Notes under the pieces: model-generated
What the model saw: only the letters and a program-made list of their open reading frames with translations
Database searches by the model: none
What the model was told of the DNA's origin: nothing
Translations under genes and position numbers: made by a program
DNA from: Streptomyces sp. NBC_01306
GTDB taxonomy: Bacteria; Actinomycetota; Actinomycetes; Streptomycetales; Streptomycetaceae
NCBI RefSeq assembly: GCF_026340465.1
Contig: NZ_JAPEPC010000001.1
Location: forward strand, 6,372,501 to 6,436,500
DNA: 64,000 nt
Direction: 5' to 3'
In this document: piece after piece, positions 30,650-39,788 of the stretch
Position numbering within the stretch: position 1 is the stretch's first letter
Layout of the letters: the number at the start of each line of letters is the position of its first letter

Positions 30650-32875
30650 CTACGAACCGGTGTACGCCTGATCGCGCACCCGGTCGGCCACCTGCGGTGG
30701 CATCGGCTCATGGCGTACGTACGAGCGTGTGAACCGCCCGGTGCCGTGCGAGAGCGACCGCAGATCGACGGCGTACCGCCCGATCTCGATCTCCGGGACC
30801 TCGGCCCGGACCAGGGTGCGGCCCGGCACCGTCTGCTCGGTGCCCACCACCCGGCCGCGCCGACCGGAGAGATCGCTGATCACCGGGCCCACGAAGTCGT
30901 CGGGCACCAGCACCCGGACCGAGATCACGGGCTCCAGGAGATGGATCGGGGCCCGGTCCGCCGCCTCCCGCAGGGCCAGCGCGCCCGCCGTCTGGAACGC
31001 CGCGTCCGAGGAGTCCACGGAGTGGGCCTTGCCGTCCCGGAGGGTGATACGGACGTCGACGAGCGGGTGCCCGGCCGCGACGCCCCGGGCCGCCTGCGCG
31101 CGTACGCCCTTCTCGACGGACGGGATGAACTGGCGGGGCACCGAACCGCCGACGACCCGGTCGACGAACTCGATCCCCGATCCGGAGGGCAGCGGGGCGA
31201 CCTCGATCGCGCAGATCGCGAACTGGCCGTGGCCGCCGGACTGTTTGACGTGCCTGCCGCGCCCCTCGGCCGGTCCGCCGAATGTCTCGCGCAGCGACAC
31301 CCGGTACGGCTCGGCGTCCACCCGGACCCCGTATCTGCCCTGCAGCCGCTCCAGCGCCACGTCCCGCTGCGCCTCGCCGAGACACCAGAGCACCAGCTGG
31401 TGGGTGTCCGGGTTCTGCTCCAGACGCATGGTCGGATCTTCGGTGACCAGCCGGGTGAGCCCCAGCGAGAGCTTGTCCTCGTCCGCCTTGCCATGGGCGG
31501 CGACGGCGAGCGGGAGCAGCGGCTCCGGCAGCGTCCACGCCTCCATCACCATCGGGTCGTCCTTGCCGGACAGCGTGTCGCCGGTCTCCGCGCGGCTCAG
31601 CCCCGCGACGCAGGCGATGTCTCCCGCGATGCACTCGTGCAGCGGGCTCTGCCGTCGTCCGAAGGGTGCCGAGAGCGCGCCGACGCGTTCGTCCGTGTCA
31701 CGGTCGTCGCCGCCGTCCAGGCCGGCGCGGCCGTGGCCCGGCTGGCTGTGCCCGGCCACATGCACCGTCTCGTCGGGCCGCAGGGTCCCGGAGAAGACCC
31801 GTACGAGGGAGAGCCGGCCCACATAGGGATCGGATGCCGTCTTGATCACCTCGGCGACCAGCGGCCCGCACGGGTCGCAGCTCGCCGCGGCGTGCGGGGC
31901 GCCCTCCGGGGTGGTGACCGCCGGGGCCTCCCGCTCGGGCGGTGCGGGGAAGCCGCGGGTGATCAGTTCGAGCAGTTCGACGGTGCCGAGCCCCTGCCGT
32001 CCGCCGGACACCGCGGGCGCGGCGGCGAGCACCGGGTGGAAGACACCGCGGGCGACCGCCCGCTCCAGATCCGCGATCACCGTCCCGACGTCGATCTCCT
32101 CGCCGCCGAGATAGCGGTCCATCAGGGTCTCGTCCTCGCTCTCGGCGATGATCCCCTCGATCAGCCGGTTGCGGGCCTCCTCCATCGGCGGCAGCTCGGC
32201 CTCGCCGGGCTCGCTCTCCGTACGCTCTCCCGAGGCGTAACCGGACAGCCGACGGGTGAGCAGCCCGGCAAGCCCGGTCACCGGGACGTGCCCGTCCGGC
32301 CCCGGCGATCCGTACAGCGGGAGGTACAGGGGGAGCACCGCGTCGGGGTCGTCGCCGCCGAAGATCCGGCCGCACAGCCGGGTCAGTTCCGCGTAGCCGG
32401 TGCGGGCCGTGTCCAGATGGGTGACCACGATGGCCCGCGGCATCCCGACGGCCGCGCACTCCTCCCAGACGGCGCGCGTCGCGCCGTCGACGCTGTCCGC
32501 GTCCTGGGCGGCCGACACGACGAACAGGGCGGCGTCCGCAGCGCGCAGACCGGCCCGCAGCTCGCCGACGAAATCGGCGTAACCAGGTGTGTCGAGCAGA
32601 TTGATCTTGATGCCGTCCCACTCGACGGGGACGAGCGAGAGCTGGACCGACCGCTGCCTGCGCTGTTCGATCTCGTCGTAGTCGGAGACGGTCTGGCCGT
32701 CCTCCACGCGGCCGGCCCGGGTGACCGCTCCTGCGGTCAGCGCCAGGGCCTCGACCAGCGTGGTCTTGCCGGATCCGCTGTGGCCGACCAGGACCACGTT
32801 CCGTACGGAAGCGGGCCGGCCGGCCGTCGTCACTCTGCCGGCGGCCCCGGGGTGTGTGCTCGCCTTGTCGCCCAT
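30650..32875 (-). CDS. EF-G-like GTP-binding protein (EF-G2 type)
   Basis: A 741-residue EF-G paralogue with the five-domain order of elongation factor G. The P-loop GHSGSGKTT is intact (31-39), but switch I reads RQRSVQLS where EF-G has RGITI, the G3 motif is DTPGYADF with Tyr at the place of the catalytic His (95-102), and G4 reads THLD in place of NKxD (152-155). Domains II-V follow, with domain IV near GRHVKQSGGHGQFAICAIEV. It resembles mycobacterial EF-G2 (FusA2), which can bind GTP but has not shown ribosome-stimulated hydrolysis. ATG 32875 has GGGAGG upstream. It is divergent from pgsA. Confidence 0.9.
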   Translation of the reverse strand: MGDKASTHPGAAGRVTTAGRPASVRNVVLVGHSGSGKTTLVEALALTAGAVTRAGRVEDGQTVSDYDEIEQRRQRSVQLSLVPVEWDGIKINLLDTPGYADFVGELRAGLRAADAALFVVSAAQDADSVDGATRAVWEECAAVGMPRAIVVTHLDTARTGYAELTRLCGRIFGGDDPDAVLPLYLPLYGSPGPDGHVPVTGLAGLLTRRLSGYASGERTESEPGEAELPPMEEARNRLIEGIIAESEDETLMDRYLGGEEIDVGTVIADLERAVARGVFHPVLAAAPAVSGGRQGLGTVELLELITRGFPAPPEREAPAVTTPEGAPHAAASCDPCGPLVAEVIKTASDPYVGRLSLVRVFSGTLRPDETVHVAGHSQPGHGRAGLDGGDDRDTDERVGALSAPFGRRQSPLHECIAGDIACVAGLSRAETGDTLSGKDDPMVMEAWTLPEPLLPLAVAAHGKADEDKLSLGLTRLVTEDPTMRLEQNPDTHQLVLWCLGEAQRDVALERLQGRYGVRVDAEPYRVSLRETFGGPAEGRGRHVKQSGGHGQFAICAIEVAPLPSGSGIEFVDRVVGGSVPRQFIPSVEKGVRAQAARGVAAGHPLVDVRITLRDGKAHSVDSSDAAFQTAGALALREAADRAPIHLLEPVISVRVLVPDDFVGPVISDLSGRRGRVVGTEQTVPGRTLVRAEVPEIEIGRYAVDLRSLSHGTGRFTRSYVRHEPMPPQVADRVRDQAYTGS

Positions 32876-33147
32876 GAGTGTGCCTCCCGTGTGATGAGGG
32901 ACGTTGCACGGTGAGAAACGGAGCGGACACAGGGCCGGGAAGCGTGGCGGCACCGGTGACGCCCGCGGTCATTCGAGCTTTCCACTCGGGCCGCGGCGCG
33001 TCCATACGTGCGGCTCCGGCGTCTGCCCGGCCCCCGCCCGTCACCCGCCGCGACAGGGCCCGGCGGTGGAGGTCCGCGGTCCTGGCTACGATGGGCCCGC
33101 CGGGTGGCCAATGGGGCCGCGCGGCTCACCAACCCCCCGGGAAGGCC

Positions 33148-33822
33148 ATGCTGAACAAGTACGCGCGTGCATTCTTTACGCGTGTCCTCACGCCGTTCGC
33201 CTCGTTTCTGCTCCGGATCGGGGTCAGCCCCGACGCGGTGACGCTGACCGGTACGGCCGGGGTGATGGCGGGTGCGCTGGTCTTCTTCCCCAGGGGAGAG
33301 TTCTTCTGGGGCACGATCGTCATCACACTCTTCGTCTTCTCCGACCTCGTCGACGGCAACATGGCGCGCCAGGCCGGGATTTCGAGCCGCTGGGGGGCCT
33401 TCCTCGACTCGACCCTCGACCGGGTCGCGGACGGGGCGATCTTCTCCGGGCTCGCCCTCTGGTACGCGGGCACCGGTGACAACAACATGCTGTGCGCGGT
33501 CGCCCTCTTCTGCCTCGCGAGCGGCCAGGTGGTCTCGTACACCAAGGCCCGCGGCGAGTCGATCGGGCTGCCGGTCGCGGTGAACGGGCTGATCGAGCGG
33601 GCCGAGCGGCTGGTCATCTCGCTCGTCGCCGCCGGTTTGGCCGGGCTGCACAAGTTCGGGGTGCCCGGGATCCAGATCCTGCTGCCGATCGCGCTGTGGA
33701 TCGTGGCGGTGGGCAGCCTGATCACCCTGGTGCAGCGGGTGGTCACCGTACGCAGGGAGTCTGCGGAGGCCGATGCCGCGGCGGCTGCCGAAGCCTCCGC
33801 GCACGGCGGCGAGGCGGTATGA
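33148..33822 (+). CDS. pgsA: Phosphatidylinositol phosphate synthase
   Basis: A 224-residue CDP-alcohol phosphatidyltransferase. The family signature reads DLVDGNMARQAG...GAFLDSTLDRVAD (about 69-97), with the four metal-binding Asp residues. Six hydrophobic segments flank it. The position before an acyltransferase and pimA identifies it as the enzyme joining CDP-diacylglycerol to inositol phosphate, and not the glycerol phosphate synthase. ATG 33148 is preceded by GGGAAGG. The next gene overlaps by four bases (ATGA). Confidence 0.93.
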   Translation: MLNKYARAFFTRVLTPFASFLLRIGVSPDAVTLTGTAGVMAGALVFFPRGEFFWGTIVITLFVFSDLVDGNMARQAGISSRWGAFLDSTLDRVADGAIFSGLALWYAGTGDNNMLCAVALFCLASGQVVSYTKARGESIGLPVAVNGLIERAERLVISLVAAGLAGLHKFGVPGIQILLPIALWIVAVGSLITLVQRVVTVRRESAEADAAAAAEASAHGGEAV

Positions 33823-34721
33823 GGGAGCGAGTGACGGACGCCCTGTACGGACTCGGCTGGGGCGCGGTCAAGAAGCTGCCCGAGCCGGTCGCCACGGGGC
33901 TGGGCAGGCGTATCGCGGACACGGTCTGGAAGCGGCGCGGCAAGAGCGTGCTGCGGCTCGAATCCAACCTGTCCAGGGTGGTGCCCGGCGCCGGCCCCGA
34001 CCGGCTGGCCGAGCTGTCCCGGGCCGGGATGCGCTCGTACATGCGGTACTGGATGGAGTCCTTCCGGCTGCCCGCGTGGAGCGCCGACCGGGTCCGCAAT
34101 GGCTTCGACGTCGACGATGTCCACCATCTGACGGACGGCCTGGCCGCCGGGAAGGGCGTCATACTCGCCCTTCCGCACATGGGCAATTACGACCTCGCGG
34201 GCGCCTGGGTCACCACGAAGCTGGGGGTGCCGTTCACCACGGTCGCCGAGCGGCTCGAGCCCGAGACCCTCTACGACCGGTTCGTCGCCTACCGCGAGGG
34301 CCTGGGCATGGAGGTCCTGCCGCACACCGGCGGCTCCGCTTTCGGCACGCTGGCCAGGCGGCTGCGGGACGGCGGTCTGGTCTGCCTGGTCGCCGACCGC
34401 GACCTCTCCGCATCGGGCGTCGAGGTCCGGTTCTTCGGCGAGGCGACCCGGATGCCCGCGGGCCCCGCGCTGCTCGCCCAGCAGACCGGAGCGCTGCTGC
34501 TGCCCGTCACGCTCTGGTACGACGGTTCGCCGGTGATGCGCGGCCGTGTCCATCCCCCGGTGGACGTACCCGCCTCGGGTACGCGCCCCGAGAAGACCTC
34601 GGTGATGGCGCAGGCGCTCGCCGACGCCTTCGCCACCGGAATCGCCGAGCACCCGGAGGACTGGCACATGCTCCAGCGCCTCTGGCTCGCCGACCTGGAG
34701 CCTCGTCAGGAGCCTTCGTGA
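33819..34721 (+). CDS. Phosphatidylinositol mannoside acyltransferase
   Basis: A 300-residue membrane-associated acyltransferase of the LpxL/HtrB-type superfamily. The HX4D catalytic motif reads LPHMGNYDLAGAW (about 115-127), and FGTLARRLRDGGLVCLVADRD and PAGPALLAQQTGALLLPV are family features. In the mycobacterial counterpart (PatA) the enzyme transfers a palmitoyl group to the mannose of PIM. It overlaps pgsA by four bases and pimA by four bases, so the three form one translationally coupled unit. Confidence 0.9.
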   Translation: MRERVTDALYGLGWGAVKKLPEPVATGLGRRIADTVWKRRGKSVLRLESNLSRVVPGAGPDRLAELSRAGMRSYMRYWMESFRLPAWSADRVRNGFDVDDVHHLTDGLAAGKGVILALPHMGNYDLAGAWVTTKLGVPFTTVAERLEPETLYDRFVAYREGLGMEVLPHTGGSAFGTLARRLRDGGLVCLVADRDLSASGVEVRFFGEATRMPAGPALLAQQTGALLLPVTLWYDGSPVMRGRVHPPVDVPASGTRPEKTSVMAQALADAFATGIAEHPEDWHMLQRLWLADLEPRQEPS

Positions 34722-35878
34722 AGATCGGCATCGTCTGCCCGTACTCCTGGGACGTCCCGGGCGGGGTCCAGTTCCACATCAGGGACCTCGCCGAGCATCT
34801 GAACGGCCTCGGCCACCAGGTGTCGGTGCTGGCCCCGTCCGACGACGAGACACCCCTGCCGCCGTACGTGGTCTCCGCGGGCCGGGCCGTCCCCGTCCCG
34901 TACAACGGCTCGGTCGCCCGGCTCAACTTCGGCTTCCTGTCGGCGGCCCGGGTGCGGCGCTGGCTGCACGACGGCACCTTCGACGTGATCCACATCCATG
35001 AGCCCACCTCGCCGTCGCTCGGGCTGCTCACCTGCTGGGCCGCGCAGGGGCCGATCGTGGCGACCTTCCACACCTCCAACCCGCGCTCACGGGCGATGAT
35101 CGCCGCGTACCCGATCCTGCAGCCCGCGCTGGAGAAGATCTCGGCCCGGATCGCGGTGAGCGAGTACGCGCGCAGGACCCTGGTCGAGCACCTGGGCGGC
35201 GACGCGGTGGTCATCCCCAACGGCGTCGACGTCGCATTCTTCGAGCGCGCCGAGCCCAAGCCCGAGTGGCAGGGGGCGACCATCGGGTTCATCGGGCGGA
35301 TCGACGAGCCGCGCAAGGGGCTGCCGGTCCTGATGCGGGCGCTGCCGAAGATCCTCGCCGAGTGCCCGGACGCCCGGCTGCTGGTCGCGGGCCGGGGCGA
35401 CGAGAAGGAAGCCGTCGCCACCCTGCCGAAGGAGATGCGGCAGCGGGTCGAGTTCCTCGGCATGGTCAGCGACGAGGACAAGGCCCGGCTGCTGCGCAGC
35501 GTCGACGTCTATGTCGCGCCGAACACCGGCGGCGAGAGCTTCGGGATCATCCTCGTCGAGGCGATGTCGGCCGGTGCGCCAGTGCTGGCGAGCGACCTCG
35601 ACGCGTTCGCCCAGGTCCTGGACCAGGGCGCGGCCGGCGAGCTGTTCGCCAACGAGGACGCGGACGCGCTGGCCGCCTCCGCCGTGCGGCTGCTGGGCGA
35701 CAGCGAGCGCCGGGAGGGGCTGCGCCGGCGGGGCAGCGCGCATGTGCGCCGCTTCGACTGGTCGACGGTCGGTGCGGACATCCTGGCGGTGTACGAGACG
35801 GTGACCGACGGCGCCGCGTCGGTCGACACCGACGAACGGGTCAGCCTGCGGGCCCGGTTCGGCCTGGCCAGGGACTGA
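34718..35878 (+). CDS. pimA: Phosphatidylinositol mannosyltransferase
   Basis: A 386-residue GT4 glycosyltransferase with two Rossmann domains. WDVPGGVQFHIRDLAEHL starts the N-terminal domain, VATFHTSNPRS its active-site His, and GFIGRIDEPRKGLPVLMRAL and GGESFGIILVEAMSAG supply the GDP-mannose binding C-terminal domain. It adds mannose from GDP-mannose to phosphatidylinositol, giving PIM1. GTG 34718 overlaps the stop of the acyltransferase. S. coelicolor does make PIM-like lipids less abundantly than mycobacteria, so the actual product in this strain should not be assumed. Confidence 0.92.
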   Translation: MKIGIVCPYSWDVPGGVQFHIRDLAEHLNGLGHQVSVLAPSDDETPLPPYVVSAGRAVPVPYNGSVARLNFGFLSAARVRRWLHDGTFDVIHIHEPTSPSLGLLTCWAAQGPIVATFHTSNPRSRAMIAAYPILQPALEKISARIAVSEYARRTLVEHLGGDAVVIPNGVDVAFFERAEPKPEWQGATIGFIGRIDEPRKGLPVLMRALPKILAECPDARLLVAGRGDEKEAVATLPKEMRQRVEFLGMVSDEDKARLLRSVDVYVAPNTGGESFGIILVEAMSAGAPVLASDLDAFAQVLDQGAAGELFANEDADALAASAVRLLGDSERREGLRRRGSAHVRRFDWSTVGADILAVYETVTDGAASVDTDERVSLRARFGLARD

Positions 35879-36008
35879 CAGGGCGCCACAGACGGGCACT
35901 TGACGGGCCGTCAGGTCTGCTCGTGGCGCTGTGCCGCGGCCCGGGGGCGGCCCGGGGCGTCCGCCGCGGCGGACGCCGGCCCGCGCCGGACCGGTAGCCT
36001 TTCGGCCC

Positions 36009-36557
36009 GTGACCGTATCCCTGATCATCTGGATCGTCCTCGCTTTCGTCGCGGTCGGCCTCTACCTGAGCTGGACCGCAGGCCGGCTCGACCGGCTGCA
36101 CGCGCGGATCGACGCCGCCCGCGCCGCCCTCGACGCCCAGCTGCTGCGCCGCGCGTCGGTCGCCCAGGAGCTGGCCACGTCCGGCGTCCTCGACCCCGCG
36201 GCCTCGATCGTCCTGTACGAGGCGGCGCACGCGGCCCGGCAGTCCGATGAGGAGCAGCGCGAGGTGGCCGAGAGTGAGCTCAGCCAGGCGCTGCGGGCTG
36301 TATTCGGTGAGACGGCGCAGGTCGGGGCCGTACGCTCGGCGCCCGGCGGGGAGGAGGCGGCCGACGAGCTGGCCGCGGCCGTCAGGCGGGTGCCGATGGC
36401 CAGGCGCTTCCACAACGACGCGGTACGGGCCGCCCGCGCCCTGCGCACGCACCGCAAGGTCCGCTGGTTCCGGCTCGCGGGACACGCGCCGTTCCCGCTG
36501 GCGTTCGAGATGGACGACGAGCCGCCGGTGGCGCTGGCCGACCGGCCGGGCACCTGA
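36009..36557 (+). CDS. LemA-like membrane protein
   Basis: A 182-residue protein with one N-terminal hydrophobic helix (LIIWIVLAFVAVGLYLSW, residues 4-21) and a long helical region. ARIDAARAALDAQLLRRASVAQEL resembles the coiled coil after the LemA membrane helix. MARRFHNDAVRAARALRT also recalls LemA. The C-terminus PFPLAFEMDDEPPVAL is typical of that fold's end. Function unknown. GTG 36009 has no ribosome site, but a TAGCCT hexamer lies eight bases upstream. It stands between pimA and pdxS. Confidence 0.65.
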   Translation: MTVSLIIWIVLAFVAVGLYLSWTAGRLDRLHARIDAARAALDAQLLRRASVAQELATSGVLDPAASIVLYEAAHAARQSDEEQREVAESELSQALRAVFGETAQVGAVRSAPGGEEAADELAAAVRRVPMARRFHNDAVRAARALRTHRKVRWFRLAGHAPFPLAFEMDDEPPVALADRPGT

Positions 36558-36707
36558 TCTCCTGAATCGCCGGGGCGTCTGCTGAATCGTCTGAATCGTC
36601 GGGGCTTCGAGAACGATCCACCGGCTGTTCATTGGCCCTTGCAGTGGACTGGTTCACAGGAGTTATCTCGGTGGAGCAAGAACTCTCTTCCCCGAGCGAG
36701 GTAGCCC

Positions 36708-37628
36708 GTGTCCAGTACGCACTCCACCACTTCCCCCGCCGAGACCCCGGCGACCGGCACCGCACGCGTCAAGCGCGGCATGGCCGAGCAGCTCAAGGGC
36801 GGCGTGATCATGGATGTGGTCGACGCCGAGCAGGCGAAGATAGCCGAGGACGCGGGCGCCGTCGCCGTCATGGCGCTGGAGCGGGTCCCCGCCGACATCC
36901 GCAAGGACGGCGGAGTCGCCCGGATGTCCGACCCGAACATGATCGAAGAGATCATCTCGGCCGTCTCCATCCCGGTCATGGCCAAGTCGCGTATCGGCCA
37001 CTTCGTCGAGGCCCAGGTGCTGCAGTCCCTCGGCGTCGACTACATCGACGAGTCCGAGGTGCTGACCCCGGCCGACGAGGTCAACCACAGCGACAAGTTC
37101 GCCTTCACGACGCCGTTCGTCTGCGGCGCCACCAACCTGGGCGAGGCCCTGCGCCGGATCGCCGAGGGCGCGGCCATGATCCGCTCCAAGGGCGAGGCCG
37201 GCACCGGCAACGTCGTCGAGGCCGTCCGTCACCTGCGCCAGATCAAGAACGAGATCGCCCGGCTGCGCGGCTACGACAACAACGAGCTGTACGCCGCGGC
37301 CAAGGACCTGCGCGCCCCGTACGAGCTGGTCAAGGAGGTCGCCGGGCTCGGCAAGCTGCCCGTCGTCCTCTTCTCGGCAGGCGGTGTCGCCACCCCCGCC
37401 GACGCGGCGCTGATGCGCCAGCTCGGCGCCGAGGGCGTCTTCGTCGGCTCCGGCATCTTCAAGTCCGGCGACCCGGCCAAGCGCGCCGCCGCCATCGTCA
37501 GGGCCACCACGTTCTTCGACGACCCGAAGGTCATCGCGGACGCCTCCCGCAACCTGGGCGAGGCCATGGTCGGCATCAACTGCGACACCCTTCCCGAGTC
37601 CGAGCGTTACGCGAACCGGGGCTGGTGA
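36708..37628 (+). CDS. pdxS: Pyridoxal 5'-phosphate synthase, PdxS subunit
   Basis: A 306-residue TIM barrel. VKRGMAEQLKGGVIMDVVD, VAVMALERVPADIRKDGGVARMSDPN, the catalytic Lys region MAKSRIGHF and ALMRQLGAEGVFVGSGIFKSGDP identify PdxS, which builds PLP from ribose 5-phosphate, glyceraldehyde 3-phosphate and ammonia. GTG 36708 with GAGG upstream; a short Thr/Ser-rich N-terminal extension precedes the barrel. pdxT begins at the last base of its stop codon. Confidence 0.96.
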   Translation: MSSTHSTTSPAETPATGTARVKRGMAEQLKGGVIMDVVDAEQAKIAEDAGAVAVMALERVPADIRKDGGVARMSDPNMIEEIISAVSIPVMAKSRIGHFVEAQVLQSLGVDYIDESEVLTPADEVNHSDKFAFTTPFVCGATNLGEALRRIAEGAAMIRSKGEAGTGNVVEAVRHLRQIKNEIARLRGYDNNELYAAAKDLRAPYELVKEVAGLGKLPVVLFSAGGVATPADAALMRQLGAEGVFVGSGIFKSGDPAKRAAAIVRATTFFDDPKVIADASRNLGEAMVGINCDTLPESERYANRGW

Positions 37629-38218
37629 TGGGCACTCCCGTCATCGGCGTCCTCGCTCTCCAGGGCGACGTGCGGGAGCACCTGGCCGCCCTGGGCGCCG
37701 CCGGCGCCCAGGGCGGTCCGGTCCGGCGTCCCGAGGAGCTGGACGAGCTCGACGGCCTGGTCATCCCGGGCGGCGAGTCCACCACGATGTCCAAGCTGGC
37801 CGCCCTGTTCGGCATGCTGGAGCCGTTGCGTGAGCGCATCGCGTCCGGGCTGCCGGTGTACGGGACGTGCGCCGGAATGATCATGCTCGCCGACAAGATC
37901 CTCGACCCCAGGTCGGGCCAGGAGACCTTCGGCGGGATCGAGATGATCGTCCGGCGCAACGCCTTCGGACGCCAGAACGAGTCCTTCGAGGCGGCCGTCG
38001 AGATCCCCGAGATCCCCGGCGGCCCCGTCGAGGGTGTCTTCATCCGGGCGCCCTGGGTCGAATCGGTGGGCGCCGGGGTCCAGGTCCTCGCGGAGCACGG
38101 CGGCCATATCGTCGCGGTGCGCCAGGGCCATTGCCTGGCCACGTCGTTCCACCCGGAGCTGACCGGCGACCACCGCGTACACCGGTACTTCGCGGACATG
38201 GTGCGCGACGCCCAGTGA
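37628..38218 (+). CDS. pdxT: Pyridoxal 5'-phosphate synthase, glutaminase subunit
   Basis: A 196-residue class I glutamine amidotransferase. IGVLALQGDVREHLAAL, VIPGGESTTMSKLA, the catalytic Cys in YGTCAGMIMLA and the His-Glu pair in SFHPELTGDHR complete the triad. It supplies ammonia to PdxS. ATG overlaps the pdxS stop (TGATG). A run of GAQGGP between helix and strand is slightly longer in Gly than usual. Confidence 0.96.
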   Translation: MGTPVIGVLALQGDVREHLAALGAAGAQGGPVRRPEELDELDGLVIPGGESTTMSKLAALFGMLEPLRERIASGLPVYGTCAGMIMLADKILDPRSGQETFGGIEMIVRRNAFGRQNESFEAAVEIPEIPGGPVEGVFIRAPWVESVGAGVQVLAEHGGHIVAVRQGHCLATSFHPELTGDHRVHRYFADMVRDAQ

Positions 38219-38280
38219 CCGGCGCCCGGTAGGATCTCTGGCGTTCGTCCAGGAAATGGTTACGCGAAGGAGACAGGCAG

Positions 38281-39033
38281 ATGTCCGGCCACTCTAAATG
38301 GGCTACGACGAAGCACAAGAAGGCCGTGGTTGACGCCAAGCGCGGCAAGCTCTTCGCGAAGATGATCAAGAACATCGAGGTCGCGGCCCGCACGGGCGGC
38401 GCCGACGTGTCCGGCAACCCGACCCTCTTCGACGCCATCCAGAAGGCCAAGAAGAGCTCGGTGCCGAACAAGAACATCGACTCCGCGGTCAAGCGCGGTG
38501 CCGGTCTCGAAGCCGGTGGCGCCGACTACGAGACGATCATGTACGAGGGCTACGGACCGAACGGTGTCGCGGTGCTCATCGAGTGCCTCACCGACAACCG
38601 CAACCGTGCCGCGTCCGACGTGCGCGTCGCGATGACGCGCAACGGCGGCAACATGGCCGACCCCGGCTCCGTGTCGTACCTGTTCAACCGCAAGGGCGTC
38701 GTGGTCGTCCCCAAGGCCGAACTCACCGAGGACGACGTCCTGGGCGCGGTGCTCGACGCCGGCGCCGAGGAGGTCAACGACCTGGGCGAGTCCTTCGAGG
38801 TGCTCTCCGAGGCCACCGACATGGTCGCGGTCCGCACCGCGCTCCAGGAGGCGGGCATCGACTACGACTCGGCCGAGGCCAACTTCATGCCGACCATGCA
38901 GGTCGAGCTGGACGAAGAGGGCGCACGCAAGATCTTCAAGCTGATCGACGCGCTGGAGGACAGCGACGACGTGCAGAACGTCTTCGCCAACTTCGACGTA
39001 TCGGACGAGGTCATGGAGAAGATCGACGCCTGA
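38281..39033 (+). CDS. yebC: YebC/PmpR-family regulatory protein
   Basis: A 250-residue YebC protein starting SGHSKWATTKHKKAV, followed by YGPNGVAVLIECLTDNRNRAAS and the C-terminal EANFMPTMQVELDEEGA. Family members are described as DNA-binding regulators and as ribosome-associated factors easing translation through proline stretches. Its place just before ruvC is conserved in actinobacteria. ATG 38281 has AGGAGACAG upstream. Confidence 0.95.
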   Translation: MSGHSKWATTKHKKAVVDAKRGKLFAKMIKNIEVAARTGGADVSGNPTLFDAIQKAKKSSVPNKNIDSAVKRGAGLEAGGADYETIMYEGYGPNGVAVLIECLTDNRNRAASDVRVAMTRNGGNMADPGSVSYLFNRKGVVVVPKAELTEDDVLGAVLDAGAEEVNDLGESFEVLSEATDMVAVRTALQEAGIDYDSAEANFMPTMQVELDEEGARKIFKLIDALEDSDDVQNVFANFDVSDEVMEKIDA

Positions 39034-39058
39034 CGGGCACTCAGCACCACGGGTACGT

Positions 39059-39099
39059 ACGGACGGGCCGCCGGGGACACACCCCGCCGGCCCGTCCGT
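39059..39099. terminator. Hairpin after yebC
   Basis: ACGGACGGGCC (39059-39069) pairs with GGCCCGTCCGT (39089-39099); the 19-base loop contains further short pairing. It probably limits read-through into ruvC. Confidence 0.6.
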
Positions 39100-39254
39100 G
39101 TTCCCTGCGGACCCGGCTGCCCCGGCGGTCCCGGCGTTCTCTGTGTTGTCGGTGCCACCCGATAGCCTGCGACAACGCAGGAACACCTGGGCGAACGGCA
39201 CCACCCGTTCCGCCAGGCACCGGACAGGCGATCGGGCATGAGGGAGGGGGCACC

Positions 39255-39788
39255 GTGCGGGTACTGGGCGTGGACCCGGGGCTGACGCGCTGCGGCGTCG
39301 GAGTCGTCGAGGGCGTGGCCGGTCGCCCGCTGACCATGCTCGGCGTGGGAGTCGTCCGGACGCCCGCCGACGCGGAGCTGGGGCAGCGGCTGGTCGCCAT
39401 CGAGCGCGGCATCGAGGCGTGGCTGGACGAGCACCGGCCCGAAGTCGTCGCCGTGGAGCGGGTGTTCAGCCAGCACAACGTCAGTACGGTGATGGGCACC
39501 GCACAGGCCAGCGCGGTCGCGATGCTCTGTGCCTCACGCCGCGGCATCCCCGTAGCCCTGCACACCCCCAGCGAGGTCAAGGCCGCCGTCTCCGGCAGCG
39601 GCAGAGCCGACAAGGCCCAGGTCGGGGCGATGGTGACCCGGCTGCTCCGGCTCGACGCGCCTCCGAAACCGGCGGACGCCGCCGACGCCCTGGCGCTCGC
39701 CATCTGCCACATCTGGCGGGCCCCCGCCCAGAACAGGCTCCAGCAGGCCGTCGCCGCCCACCGCACCCTGAAAGGCCGTACCGCATGA
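39255..39788 (+). CDS. ruvC: Holliday junction endonuclease RuvC
   Basis: A 177-residue RuvC. The first acidic residue is in VLGVDPGLTRCGVG, with EVVAVERVFSQHN and the DAADALALAICH C-terminal acidic pair completing the RNase H-like site. It cuts four-way junctions. GTG 39255 follows GGGAGGGGG. ruvA overlaps its stop (ATGA), giving the ruvC-ruvA-ruvB order. Confidence 0.96.
   Translation: MRVLGVDPGLTRCGVGVVEGVAGRPLTMLGVGVVRTPADAELGQRLVAIERGIEAWLDEHRPEVVAVERVFSQHNVSTVMGTAQASAVAMLCASRRGIPVALHTPSEVKAAVSGSGRADKAQVGAMVTRLLRLDAPPKPADAADALALAICHIWRAPAQNRLQQAVAAHRTLKGRTA

Noticed and set aside
28763..32914. A 1383-codon open frame on the plus strand opposite the membrane protein and EF-G-like genes.
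   Set aside because: Its translation is Arg/Gly/Leu/Val-rich and unlike known proteins, while the minus-strand frames have clear domains. Such shadows arise from the third-position GC bias.
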